Below, one piece after another: positions 56,813 through 64,000 of a stretch of DNA of 64,000 nt. Origin of the DNA: Marinobacterium sedimentorum (GTDB taxonomy: Bacteria; Pseudomonadota; Gammaproteobacteria; Pseudomonadales; Balneatricaceae); assembly GCF_024267675.1 (NCBI RefSeq), contig NZ_JALDYX010000009.1, positions 101,533 through 165,532 of the forward strand, written 5' to 3'. The number at the start of each line of letters is the position of its first letter. Position 1 is the first letter of the stretch. Position numbers and translations under genes: made by a program. The notes below the pieces were generated by a model. The model did not search any database, was not told where the DNA came from, and saw nothing but the letters and a program-made list of their open reading frames with translations.

Positions 56813-57190
56813 GTGAGGGCTACAGGGGCGCAGGAGGTAGAAGCATCCGGCGCCACTCTTTATATCGACATGCTCGATGGTGAGGTGGAAACCGTACAGC
56901 TGTCCACAGGGAGCGGTCTGGTCGACCTGCACGACGATGAAATCCTCACCTGCTGCTGCAAACCCAAAACGCATATCGAGATAGAGCTTCCGTCGGAATA
57001 AGTGAGGGCTACAGGGGCGCAGGAGGTAGAAGCATCCGGCGCCACTCTTTATATCGACATGCTCGATGGTGAGGTGGAAACCGTACAGCTGTCCACAGGG
57101 AGCGGTCTGGTCGACCTGCACGACGATGGAATCCTCACCTGCTGCTGCAAACCCAAAACGCATATCGAGATAGAGCTTGCGTCGGAATAG
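56813..57190 (+). repeat. Two 189-bp tandem units derived from the 3' half of yfaE
   Basis: Units 56813-57001 and 57002-57190 differ at only a few bases near their ends. Each encodes the same 62-codon frame from a GTG to a stop, and its C-terminal part repeats YfaE from LDGEVETVQ to IELPSE. Relative to yfaE each unit has lost the CRGGYCGTC cluster region and gained a short insertion (coding LSTGSG). Each keeps the fourth-cysteine motif TCCCKPK. The single frame is preserved, but such peptides cannot hold a [2Fe-2S] cluster alone, and no good ribosome site precedes the GTG. Expression is doubtful. Confidence 0.85.
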
Positions 57191-57402
57191 TCAGGGCTAC
57201 AGGGGCGCAGGAGGTAGAAGCATCCGGCGCCACTCCTTGTATCGACAGTTGCGGCGGGTACTGCGGAAGCTGCAAGCTGCGTCTGCTCGATGATGAGGTG
57301 GAAAGGGTGCCGCTGTTACAGAGAGCGGCACCGTCTCCACTGCGGACCTTCGTTTTCTTTCTGCTTGCTCCTTTCACCTCGCCGCTTTTTACCGCCTCTT
57401 AA
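57191..57402 (+). pseudogene. Third, degenerate yfaE-derived unit
   Basis: It begins like the 189-bp units but is one base shorter at the junction, so the frame is shifted. It then carries a ferredoxin-like CIDSCGGYCGSCKLRLLDDEVE segment, the part missing in the two units before it. After that it diverges and ends at TAA 57400-57402. A hairpin GTGCCGCT/AGCGGCAC lies inside (about 57307-57332). There is no start codon with a ribosome site. It looks like the remnant of an older yfaE duplication. Confidence 0.65.
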
Positions 57403-57741
57403 TCTGCCTTTTAGATCCCTCAATTCGGCGCCATAAAAATCTTTTGCACAGCTGAAGATAGCCCACTGTCAATATTGACTTTGGCTGCTAAATCTAAAGT
57501 TTATGATTTTATGTGTTGCGTAACCTGCTGAAATATAAAGCTTATCCTGATTTGTTCGAATATTGCGCGATTTTCCGAAAGCCGCGTAGCCGCTGCTTTT
57601 CAGCGACATACGCAATAGTTATGCAGTAACTTATACACAGAATGTGTGAGTAAGCCCGCAAGCGATTCATGCGCCCGTATCAGCGCCAGTCTGGGGACGG
57701 AACTGCCATACTTTTGGCAGTAACGGATTCGGAGAATCGTC
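57403..57741. other. Intergenic region ahead of the cysteine synthase gene (339 bp)
   Basis: AT-rich compared with its surroundings. It contains one perfect DnaA-box consensus, TTATACACA (57631-57639). No open frame of note and no RNA gene seen. The cysteine synthase promoter should lie here; GGAGAA precedes its ATG. Confidence 0.45.
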
Positions 57742-58752
57742 ATGTTTGAGTATCAACCTGCGCTGGTCTCCCTGATAGGCAACACGCCGCTGATCGAGTT
57801 GCGTCAGGTGTCGGAGCTGACCGGCTGTACCATTCTCGGCAAGGCCGAGTTTCTCAACCCCGGCGGTTCAGTGAAAGATCGCACAGCGCTGGGCATTATT
57901 CGGGATGCTGAACGCAGAGGCCTGCTCGAACCCGGCGGTACCGTCGTGGAGGGCACCGCCGGCAATACCGGTATAGGTCTCTGTCTGGTGGCCAATGCGC
58001 TGGGTTATCGTACCGTTATCGTTATGCCGGAAACCCAGAGCCAGGAGAAGAAGGATCTTCTGCGCCTCTATGGTGCCGATTTGCGCCTGGTGCCCGCGGT
58101 GCCCTACGTCGATGAAAATCATTATACCCGCGTCTCTGGCCGCATCGCCGAGCAGATGCAACAGCAGGGTGTCAGCGCCATCTGGGCCAATCAGTTCGAC
58201 AATACCGCTAATCGCGAGATTCATTATCAGACGACAGGGCCTGAAATCTGGCGCCAGTGTGGCGGACAGCTTGATGCTTTCTGCTGTGCGGTTGGCACGG
58301 GCGGTACTTTGGCAGGCGTCGCCAGAGCGCTGCGCGAGCAGGATAAAAGCGTGAGCATCGTGCTGTCGGACGCCGAGGGGGCTTCCTTGTGCAGTTATTA
58401 TCGCGGGGGTGAGCTGCGCTCCCAGGGATCCTCGGTGATGGAGGGTATCGGGCAGAGCCGCATTACCGCCAATCTGGAAGGGCTGAAGGTGGATGATGCG
58501 CTGGAGATCAGCGATTGCGAAGCCTTGCCCTATCTGTATGACCTCTTGCAGTACGAGGGACTGTGCCTCGGAGGCTCCAGCGCCATCAATGTGGCGGGTG
58601 CGGTACAGATTGCCCGCACCCTGGGGCCAGGTCATACGGTGGTGACGATTCTGTGTGATGTCGGCTCGCGCTATCAAAGCAAGCTGTTCAATCCGGTTTT
58701 CCTGCGGGCAAAGGGTTTACCTCTGCCCGCCTGGCTGCCGGCGTCCTCCTGA
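57742..58752 (+). CDS. Cysteine synthase family protein (PLP-dependent)
   Basis: A 336-residue fold type II PLP enzyme of the O-acetylserine sulfhydrylase family: SLIGNTPLIEL, the cofactor Lys in NPGGSVKDRTAL (about residue 42), the substrate loop EGTAGNTGIGL and the phosphate loop GTGGTLAGV. Its GTAGNTG loop (TSGNTG in CysK) and its length put it with a broader 'cysteine synthase A-like' subgroup and not with classical CysK. It could also act in cystathionine-type chemistry. It stands alone, flanked by long non-coding DNA. Confidence 0.85.
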   Translation: MFEYQPALVSLIGNTPLIELRQVSELTGCTILGKAEFLNPGGSVKDRTALGIIRDAERRGLLEPGGTVVEGTAGNTGIGLCLVANALGYRTVIVMPETQSQEKKDLLRLYGADLRLVPAVPYVDENHYTRVSGRIAEQMQQQGVSAIWANQFDNTANREIHYQTTGPEIWRQCGGQLDAFCCAVGTGGTLAGVARALREQDKSVSIVLSDAEGASLCSYYRGGELRSQGSSVMEGIGQSRITANLEGLKVDDALEISDCEALPYLYDLLQYEGLCLGGSSAINVAGAVQIARTLGPGHTVVTILCDVGSRYQSKLFNPVFLRAKGLPLPAWLPASS

Positions 58753-58813
58753 AGGAATAAAGCAGTATATGTGCTGCATGATTGGGGCAGGGTGCTGATC
58801 CGGTTAGCGCGAG

Positions 58814-59156
58814 TTACCCACAGGCCTGGGGGTATTTTCAGGCCTGTGTACAGCTAGGTGTGTCCTTTGCTGTCTTTTCAGAAAGATGAATAAAGAACAA
58901 GTAGCAGACATGAAAAAGAGCAGTGAAATCGGTCTTGACAGCCTCCCTCTCTGTTGATAATCCACACCTCTTGGATGCATCTTTGGCGTTGTTGAAGCGA
59001 CGCCGATAATTCGTTAATAAACTCTGTTGACTTATATAAGTATATGTTTTTAATGAATAAAATTGACGTGGTTATATTTTGACCAATCCAAGGTGAGCCC
59101 TTGAATGGTGGGGGCTGGGGGCATCTGCCCAAACTTTACCAACAGTTTTATCCACA
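58814..59156. promoter_or_regulatory. Cluster of DnaA-box-like sequences flanking an AT-rich stretch
   Basis: TTATCCACA (59148-59156) is a perfect consensus DnaA box. TTACCCACA (58814-58822) and TAATCCACA (58958-58966) each differ by one base. Another perfect box, TTATACACA, lies at 57631-57639 on the far side of the cysteine synthase gene. An AT-rich run at about 59015-59085 lies between the boxes. No dnaA, gidA or parAB genes are near, so an origin is not claimed. Confidence 0.4.
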
Positions 59157-59323
59157 GAAAGTGGGGGTAACTGAATTATCAACATTCTTCAATCAAACGG
59201 ACATAAACTGACCAACTGATCAAGAGTTTCAGCGGTCATATTCAGTGTAATTTCAAGCGTTGCTGTATGTTTTTTGTTCGACAGGTCGGCTGCCTGTGTT
59301 GCAGTGCTGATGCACTCTGGGCG

Positions 59324-59594
59324 CTAGTGTACTGCTTAGCCCTAATGGGGGCTTATAGAGCCCGCCAATTCGTGTCCGGCAAGGCGCCGTTCGCAGGTAT
59401 AAGTGGGGCTCTTGCCAAGAGCGGCAACGCAGCAGGGCGCGAATTGGCGAACTCCCTGCGGGCGAGCCGCCAGGAGGCCGTCCGCGGTGTTGCATTTCCT
59501 CGAAATAGGCCCACTATGGCTTCGAAAATGCGCTGTGCGGCCAACCTCCTGGCGACTCGCTAAAAGCGCCTCTAAGAGCGAAGCAGTACACTAG
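59324..59594. repeat. Nested-palindrome element bounded by 14-bp inverted repeats
   Basis: A 271-bp element. Outer repeats CTAGTGTACTGCTT (59324-59337) and AAGCAGTACACTAG (59581-59594) are perfect. Inside are a 10-bp pair CGCCAATTCG (59363-59372)/CGAATTGGCG (59440-59449), and a 16-bp pair with one mismatch, GCGAGCCGCCAGGAGG (59462-59477)/CCTCCTGGCGACTCGC (59545-59560). Read as RNA it would fold into two long arms on an outer stem; read as DNA it resembles a small non-autonomous transposon. It has no coding content. Confidence 0.7.
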
Positions 59595-59873
59595 TGCACC
59601 GTTGCACGCTATATGAAGCTTATAAGGGCCCCTATTTCCGCCATCCTGCGTTTTTCGTTGTCGCCATAGCCTCCCCAGTAGGACTCCGCCTCCCGCACTG
59701 GTTGTCGAAAAATGAGCGTGCTCCAAAGCATCATCAAGAAGGTCCCCGTACACTCTTAAGCCGCCTGGTTAATAGCGGCCATCTTCCCGGCGTAATCCTG
59801 TTTGGGGACCGCTTTGGCGCTGGCCCTGTTTCCAGCTGGGCGAGGGGGTCATAACTCTGGCCAGAGTTTTGTG

Positions 59874-60326
59874 TCAGGTTGCGCTGATGGCGGCGGGTAT
59901 CCATACCTGCCAGAGCACGTAGAGATTGCTCAGGCCCAGTACGCAGAGGGCACCCAGGTAGAGATAGACGAAGCGGTCAAAGCCGAACCCCGTGCGGTGT
60001 TCAATGCCCAGCAGTGCGCTTTGCTCGGCGCGAAAGCGCGCCTTGATCTGACTGAAAAGCAGCAGTTCTTCGCGCAGCAGCAGGGTGCCGAATAGCAGCA
60101 GGAAGATGCCGAGTATGGGCAGTGCCAGTACCCAGTAGGACACCACCCGGGTGATCTGGGTTTGTATATAGGGGGCGATGGCCAGCAGTACGGTGGCGGC
60201 GGTGAGCTGGAACAGTACCTTCCAGATATGGTCATGGCGGTAGCGGTATTCAGACCAGAGCAGTTCGGCGTGCAGGGTGCGTACTTCGGGGGTGATGGCT
60301 GCGAGGCCGTGCTGCTGCTCACTCAT
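59874..60326 (-). CDS. Small membrane protein of unknown function
   Basis: A 150-residue protein with a hydrophilic N-terminal ~35 residues, two close membrane segments (about 38-58 and 63-85), a charged stretch (REELLLFSQIKARFRAEQSALLGIEHR), and a third segment near the C-terminus (YLYLGALCVLGLSNLYVLWQVW). No motif is recognised. A normal ATG start (MSEQQHG). It is co-directional with nth, about 75 bases downstream of it, and may be transcribed with the rnf-nth group. Confidence 0.65.
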   Translation of the reverse strand: MSEQQHGLAAITPEVRTLHAELLWSEYRYRHDHIWKVLFQLTAATVLLAIAPYIQTQITRVVSYWVLALPILGIFLLLFGTLLLREELLLFSQIKARFRAEQSALLGIEHRTGFGFDRFVYLYLGALCVLGLSNLYVLWQVWIPAAISAT

Positions 60327-60400
60327 TGCTGGTTCCTGCCCGCGCTGGTGATTTGAATGTCTGTGCCTACACGATAGCAGAGTCCCGCGCCGGGACTCAG

Positions 60401-61039
60401 TCAGGGGCTGTCAGTCTTGTCTCTGTAGTCGCACAGGTCTTCAATCAGGCAGGACATGCAGCGCGGCTTGCGGGCAATGCAGACATAGCGCCCGTGCAGA
60501 ATCAGCCAGTGGTGGGCATCCTGCAGGAACTCCCTGGGGATAAAACGCAGCAGCTTCTTCTCCACCTCCAGTACCGTCTTGCCGGGTGCGATACCGGTAC
60601 GGTTGGAGACGCGGAAAATATGGGTGTCTACCGCCATGGTGGGCTGACCAAAGGCGGTATTGAGCACCACATTAGCGGTTTTGCGGCCCACACCCGGCAG
60701 CGCTTCGAGCGCCTCGCGGGTCTGGGGGACTTCAGCGTCGTGCAGCTCGATGAGCATGCGGCAGGCCTTGATAACGTTCTCGGCCTTGCTGTTATAAAGC
60801 CCGATGGTCTTGATGTAGCCCTTGAGCCCGTCGACCCCCAGCGCCAGTATGGCTTGGGGGGTATTGGCGACTGGAAACAGTTTGCGGGTCGCCTTGTTGA
60901 CGCCCACATCGGTCGCCTGGGCCGACAGGGTCACCGCCACCAGCAACTCGAACGGCGAGCTGTATTCCAGCTCGGTGGTGGGGTGCGGGTTTTCGTCACG
61001 CAGACGTGTAAATATCTGCAGTCGCTTTGCCGCGTTCAT
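60401..61039 (-). CDS. nth: Endonuclease III
   Basis: A 212-residue DNA glycosylase/AP lyase for oxidised pyrimidines. The helix-hairpin-helix ALPGVGRKTANVVL carries the catalytic Lys (about residue 120), with the catalytic Asp in AVDTHIFRV. The [4Fe-4S] ligands follow the C-x6-C-x2-C-x5-C pattern at the C-terminus (CIARKPRCMSCLIEDLC). It lies 15 bases after rsxE, the usual nth position behind the rnf operon. Confidence 0.97.
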   Translation of the reverse strand: MNAAKRLQIFTRLRDENPHPTTELEYSSPFELLVAVTLSAQATDVGVNKATRKLFPVANTPQAILALGVDGLKGYIKTIGLYNSKAENVIKACRMLIELHDAEVPQTREALEALPGVGRKTANVVLNTAFGQPTMAVDTHIFRVSNRTGIAPGKTVLEVEKKLLRFIPREFLQDAHHWLILHGRYVCIARKPRCMSCLIEDLCDYRDKTDSP

Positions 61040-61054
61040 GGGCAGAACTCCAGT

Positions 61055-61765
61055 CTAGTTGATGGTGCCGGTGACGCGCACGCGCCGGCTACCACCGCCG
61101 TCAGACTTGGGCTTGCGTGCCTTGCGTCGCTCTTCCAGCCTGGCATCGACAATATTTTTAACGGCGATAAGCAGCCCCATACCGACGAAGGCGCCGGGGG
61201 GCAGGATCGCAAACAGAAAGCCCGAGTAGTCGTCTATAAGGGTAATCTTCCAGCTCTGTGCCACCGGGCCGAACAGCAGCTGCATGTCGGCAAAGAGCGT
61301 GCCCAGGCCCAGCACTTCGCGCATGGCGCCGAGGATCATCAGCACTATGGTAAAGCCCAGGCCCATCATCAGGCCATCCAGTACCGAGGCGCCCACCGGG
61401 TTCTTGCAGGCGAAGGCGTCGGCGCGTCCCATGATGGCGCAGTTGGTTACGATCAGCGGGATAAAGATGCCCAGAATCTGGTACAGCTCATAGGTGAAAG
61501 CCTGCATCAGCAGCTCGATCGAGGTCACGAAGGAGGCGATGATCATGACGAAGATTGGCAGGCGCACGGATTCCGGCACAAAATGGCGAAACAGTGACAC
61601 AGTGAGGTTGGAGCCGGTCAGCACCAGGGTGCTGGCAACGCCCAGGCCAATGGCATTGACCACCGAGCCTGTAACGGCCAGCAGCGGGCACAGGCCCAGC
61701 AGCTGCACCAGTGCCGGGTTGTTGTGCCAGAGGCCATCGAGGGTGATCTTTCTGTAATCAGCCAT
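61055..61765 (-). CDS. rsxE: Electron transport complex subunit RnfE/RsxE
   Basis: A 236-residue integral membrane subunit with six membrane segments ([40 protein letters not shown]). The conserved cysteines in LLGLCPLLA and VTNCAIMGR are those proposed to hold an Fe-S centre within the membrane in RnfE/NqrD. It is part of the Rnf complex coupling NADH:ferredoxin electron transfer to ion movement. It overlaps rsxG by 8 bases. Confidence 0.95.
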   Translation of the reverse strand: MADYRKITLDGLWHNNPALVQLLGLCPLLAVTGSVVNAIGLGVASTLVLTGSNLTVSLFRHFVPESVRLPIFVMIIASFVTSIELLMQAFTYELYQILGIFIPLIVTNCAIMGRADAFACKNPVGASVLDGLMMGLGFTIVLMILGAMREVLGLGTLFADMQLLFGPVAQSWKITLIDDYSGFLFAILPPGAFVGMGLLIAVKNIVDARLEERRKARKPKSDGGGSRRVRVTGTIN

Positions 61766-62408
61766 TATCGCGAGTCTCCTGTTGCGCGTCGTCGCTCAGG
61801 CCGAGCAGCTCGCCGCGGTGCAGACGAAAATAATCTAGTGTGCGTCCGACAGCATTAACGACTGCGCGGGGGGTGATGGTCGCACCGGTGAACTGGTCGA
61901 AGCGCCCGCCATCCTTTCTAACGCCCCAGCTGGGGTCTATTTCGGTTTTGCTCTGGTTGGCAAAGCCCAGCACCCAGCTGGATTTTTTGATATCCACCTT
62001 GTCGCCCAGGCCCGGTGTTTCCTTGTGGGCCAGCACGCGCACGCCGGCAACGCTGGCGTCGCTGTTGATGCCGACGATCATGCTGATCTCGCCGGTATAA
62101 CCATCGGGTGCCACCACCGGCAGTATGACCATCACGGCCTCGCCGTTGCGCATGGCGCGGTAGGCGGTTTCGGGGCGGTTGTGGCCGAGCAGGTCGGGGG
62201 CGACAAACTCGATACCATTCTCCAGCAGATCGCTGTCCAGCCCCTCGCGGGGGATGATTTCGTAGAGTGCCCGGGCCTGTTGCTCGCGCTCATTTTGCTT
62301 GATGCGATCGGCCGTACCGACCTGGGTAATGGCAATCAGGCCGGCGGTGACCACGGCGAAGATGGCAATGCCGGTGGTGCTGCGGCTGATGGCGCTGAGC
62401 ATGTGCAT
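61758..62408 (-). CDS. rsxG: Electron transport complex subunit RnfG/RsxG
   Basis: A 216-residue subunit with one N-terminal membrane helix ([21 protein letters not shown]) and a periplasmic FMN-binding domain. The covalent-FMN threonine is in [18 protein letters not shown] 62408 overlaps the rsxD stop as ATGA; the longer frame from 62492 runs inside rsxD and is not used. Confidence 0.94.
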   Translation of the reverse strand: MHMLSAISRSTTGIAIFAVVTAGLIAITQVGTADRIKQNEREQQARALYEIIPREGLDSDLLENGIEFVAPDLLGHNRPETAYRAMRNGEAVMVILPVVAPDGYTGEISMIVGINSDASVAGVRVLAHKETPGLGDKVDIKKSSWVLGFANQSKTEIDPSWGVRKDGGRFDQFTGATITPRAVVNAVGRTLDYFRLHRGELLGLSDDAQQETRDNG

Positions 62409-63466
62409 CAGGTGCTCTCCTTCTGGCCGCGCTTGGGTCTTGCGTGGCCGTAGGTGCGTGGTTGGGTGTACTGATCGATAAAGGGTGCGCACAGGTTCAT
62501 CAGCAGCACGGCGAAGGCCACGGCATCGGGGTAGCTGCCCCAGGTGCGGATAATGAAAATCAGCAGGCCTATGCCGATACCGTAATAGATCTTGCCACGG
62601 TTGCTGGTAGCGGCGGTGACGGGATCCGTGGCAATAAAGAAGGCACCGAGCATGGTGGCACCCATGGTCAGGTGAAAGAACGGATCGGCATAGGTATCGG
62701 GTGAGAAAATGTAGAACAGCGTCGACAATACCGTCAGGCTGCCAAGCACCGCTACGGGTGTATGCCAGGTGAAAACCTTGCGGTACAGCAGGAAGACGCC
62801 ACCCATAAAGTAGGCGGCGCTGACTGCATGCCAGGCGCCCACGCCGTTGGACAGCACGGTTGAGTTGCGAAAGGCCTCTTCCGTGGTCAGGCCGCCGCGG
62901 TGGCGTAGTTCATCCAGCGGCGTGGCTGAGGTGAAAGCATCCACGGCGCTGTGCTCGATGGCGCCGAACATCAGCTTGAAGGTGTCCATAAAACCGAGGA
63001 TATGCCAGCCGTCCTCACCCTGCAGCACAAAGGGGGCTGTCCAGCGCGTCATCTCGACGGGAAAGGATATCAGCAGCAGGGCATAGGCGACCATCGCCGG
63101 GTTGAACGGGTTGTTGCCCATGCCGCCATACAGGTGCTTGGCGATCACAATGGCGACGAAGATGCCGACGACCATCAACCACCAGGGCGCGAAGGGTGGC
63201 AAAGCCAGCCCCAGCAGCACGGCGGTTACCAGTGCGCTGTAGTCGCGCAGGTAAAAGCCGATGGGGCGGCCACGCAGTTTCATGACCGCCGCTTCGAAAC
63301 CCAGCGCCAGCAGCATGGCCCAGCCGATCTGCAGCAGGGTGCCCCAGCCGAAAAAGAACGTCATGGCGGCCATGCCCGGCAAGGTTGCGAACATCAGCAG
63401 GCGCATCAGGTGGGCAGAGCTGCCTGCCCGGCGCAGGTGGGGTGAACTCGAGCGAATCAGTGCCAT
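62408..63466 (-). CDS. rsxD: Electron transport complex subunit RnfD/RsxD
   Basis: A 352-residue multi-pass subunit (about nine membrane segments). The flavinylation site is in AFTSATPLDELR (Thr before SATP), and KHLYGGMGNNPFNPAM is the conserved loop. It forms the membrane core of Rnf with RsxE and RsxA. Length is normal. It starts 13 bases after the rsxC stop codon. Confidence 0.95.
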   Translation of the reverse strand: MALIRSSSPHLRRAGSSAHLMRLLMFATLPGMAAMTFFFGWGTLLQIGWAMLLALGFEAAVMKLRGRPIGFYLRDYSALVTAVLLGLALPPFAPWWLMVVGIFVAIVIAKHLYGGMGNNPFNPAMVAYALLLISFPVEMTRWTAPFVLQGEDGWHILGFMDTFKLMFGAIEHSAVDAFTSATPLDELRHRGGLTTEEAFRNSTVLSNGVGAWHAVSAAYFMGGVFLLYRKVFTWHTPVAVLGSLTVLSTLFYIFSPDTYADPFFHLTMGATMLGAFFIATDPVTAATSNRGKIYYGIGIGLLIFIIRTWGSYPDAVAFAVLLMNLCAPFIDQYTQPRTYGHARPKRGQKEST

Positions 63467-63479
63467 CTTCGGTCAATCC

Positions 63480-64000
63480 TTATTCAAAACGGCTCAGCGT
63501 CTTGCTGAATTCGTCGGCGCGGCTGCGGGCCTGAAGCAGAGCCTGCTCCAGATCTGCAGCGGCGGCGCTGTCGGCGGTGCCCAGGGCGCGCTCGGCTTTG
63601 GTGACTTGGGCGCGGGCCATGGCGGTATCGATCTGCAGCTGCCTGAGATCGACACCGGCGGCGGCGGCAATCTCGATGCGTGCCTGTTCGGCCGTACTGA
63701 GCTCGGTTTTGGCGCGCTCAAGGCGACGGCTCAGCTGCTGTACTGCTGCGCTGAGGCTTTCGCGGCTATCGGCATCGGCGTCCTGCAGGGCCTTCTCGGC
63801 CTTCTTTAGCTTGGTGCGCATAATGGACAGCTGCTGTTTCAGGGCCTTGATATCCGCGACCGTCTCGGCTGCAGTGGCGGTTTCTGGTGCGCCGTCCTGT
63901 GCGGCTTTCGGTGCAGTGCCGCCGGCCTCTTCAAAGGCCGCTTTAGCTTCGAGGTACTTGCCTCGCAGTTTCTCGACGCCGGCGGTCATTTTCTCTACCG
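63480..64000 (-). CDS. rsxC: Electron transport complex subunit RnfC/RsxC, C-terminal part (partial, 5' end beyond window)
   Basis: Only about 173 residues of the C-terminus are in the window. They form the alanine- and glutamate-rich, coiled-coil tail typical of long gammaproteobacterial RsxC proteins (KLRGKYLEAKAAFEEAGG..., IKALKQQLSIMRTKLKKAEKAL). The Fe-S and NADH/FMN domains lie to the right of the edge. The identity rests on this tail and on the position ahead of rsxD-G-E. Confidence 0.82.
   Translation of the reverse strand, partial: VEKMTAGVEKLRGKYLEAKAAFEEAGGTAPKAAQDGAPETATAAETVADIKALKQQLSIMRTKLKKAEKALQDADADSRESLSAAVQQLSRRLERAKTELSTAEQARIEIAAAAGVDLRQLQIDTAMARAQVTKAERALGTADSAAAADLEQALLQARSRADEFSKTLSRFE

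Larger units (their letters stand above)
58753..59873. other. Long non-coding region (1.1 kb) downstream of the cysteine synthase gene
   Basis: The left part contains a 10-bp inverted repeat CACAGGCCTG/CAGGCCTGTG (58819-58848), an AT-rich stretch around 59015-59085, and DnaA-box-like sequences. The right part contains the palindromic element at 59324-59594 and a weakly similar flank up to about 59640. Open frames at 58878-59132 (minus) and 59267-59563 (plus) have no ribosome site or family similarity; the latter just reads through the palindromes. No tRNA or known RNA family was recognised. Confidence 0.55.

Noticed and set aside
58878..59132. 84-codon minus-strand open frame
   Set aside because: No ribosome site, no family similarity, odd composition, and it runs through the DnaA-box/AT-rich region.
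57631..59156. Chromosomal replication origin
   Set aside because: DnaA boxes are few and spread over 1.5 kb, no 13-mer array or origin-linked genes (dnaA, dnaN, gidA, parAB) are present; retained only as a DnaA-box island.
59267..59563. 98-codon plus-strand open frame
   Set aside because: It simply reads across the nested palindromes of the 59324-59594 element; the opposite strand is equally open, as expected of inverted repeats.

Overview
The window looks like chromosomal DNA of a marine, flagellated, aerobic gammaproteobacterium of the Oceanospirillales/Pseudomonadales type. The evidence is a high-GC background, Pseudomonas-like gene neighbourhoods (argF, grxD, peroxiredoxin, rnt, motY, argG; suhB/trmJ/isc; rnf followed by nth), a polar-flagellum MotY stator protein and a LapBCE-type secretion system. 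I see no rRNA or tRNA genes, prophage, CRISPR array or intact insertion sequence. Most of the window is ordinary core genome. The accessory signals are small repeat elements and a transplanted-looking mevalonate operon.

Layout. 1-8.8 kb: a 3'-truncated (by the window edge) thymidine/AMP phosphorylase-family gene, a CBS-pair protein, a DnaT-like plus lambda-P-like replication gene pair, a DUF3549 protein, a KefB/C-type antiporter, yqcC and class II DAHP synthase. 9-17.4 kb: a PcaC-like decarboxylase, metR, argF, argD, grxD, peroxiredoxin, rnt, motY and argG. 17.7-25.1 kb: suhB (with eroded catalytic motifs) and trmJ diverge, followed by the complete isc operon iscR-S-U-A-hscB-hscA-fdx-iscX behind two tandem IscR-type boxes. 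25.3-31.3 kb: a type I secretion locus (LapB-, LapC- and LapE-like) with an embedded LuxR-type regulator, but no adhesin gene. 31.4-40 kb: a tightly packed complete mevalonate operon, mvaA-idi-mvaS-mvk-pmk-mvd, running directly into polB (DNA polymerase II). The gene order and protein features match the operon type I know from Paracoccus zeaxanthinifaciens. 40-43.3 kb: purine salvage genes on the minus strand (adenosine/adenine deaminase, gpt, 8-oxoguanine deaminase-like). 43.6-52.5 kb: a secreted protein of unknown function, flavohaemoglobin, a GGEEF diguanylate cyclase, a TetR regulator, an EamA transporter, a flavin-reductase-like protein, an ECF sigma/anti-sigma pair, a small secreted COG4315-type protein and a fatty acid hydroxylase family protein. 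52.8-57.4 kb: nrdA-nrdB-yfaE under a pair of NrdR boxes, with the 3' half of yfaE multiplied in tandem behind it. 57.7-59.9 kb: a cysteine synthase gene amid long non-coding DNA that holds DnaA-box-like sites and a nested-palindrome element. 59.9-64 kb: a small membrane protein, nth and rnf/rsx E, G, D and the C-terminal part of C.

How the parts fit together. The mevalonate operon would make IPP and DMAPP from acetyl-CoA-derived precursors, and every enzyme from HMG-CoA synthase to the isomerase is present. The isc operon supplies Fe-S clusters to proteins encoded nearby, such as endonuclease III, the Rnf subunits and the YfaE ferredoxin. The main observations to follow up are the catalytically degenerate SuhB, a 169-171 bp inverted-repeat element family (two full copies and one deleted copy), the yfaE fragment array, the palindromic element at 59.3-59.6 kb, and the transplanted-looking mevalonate/polB unit.
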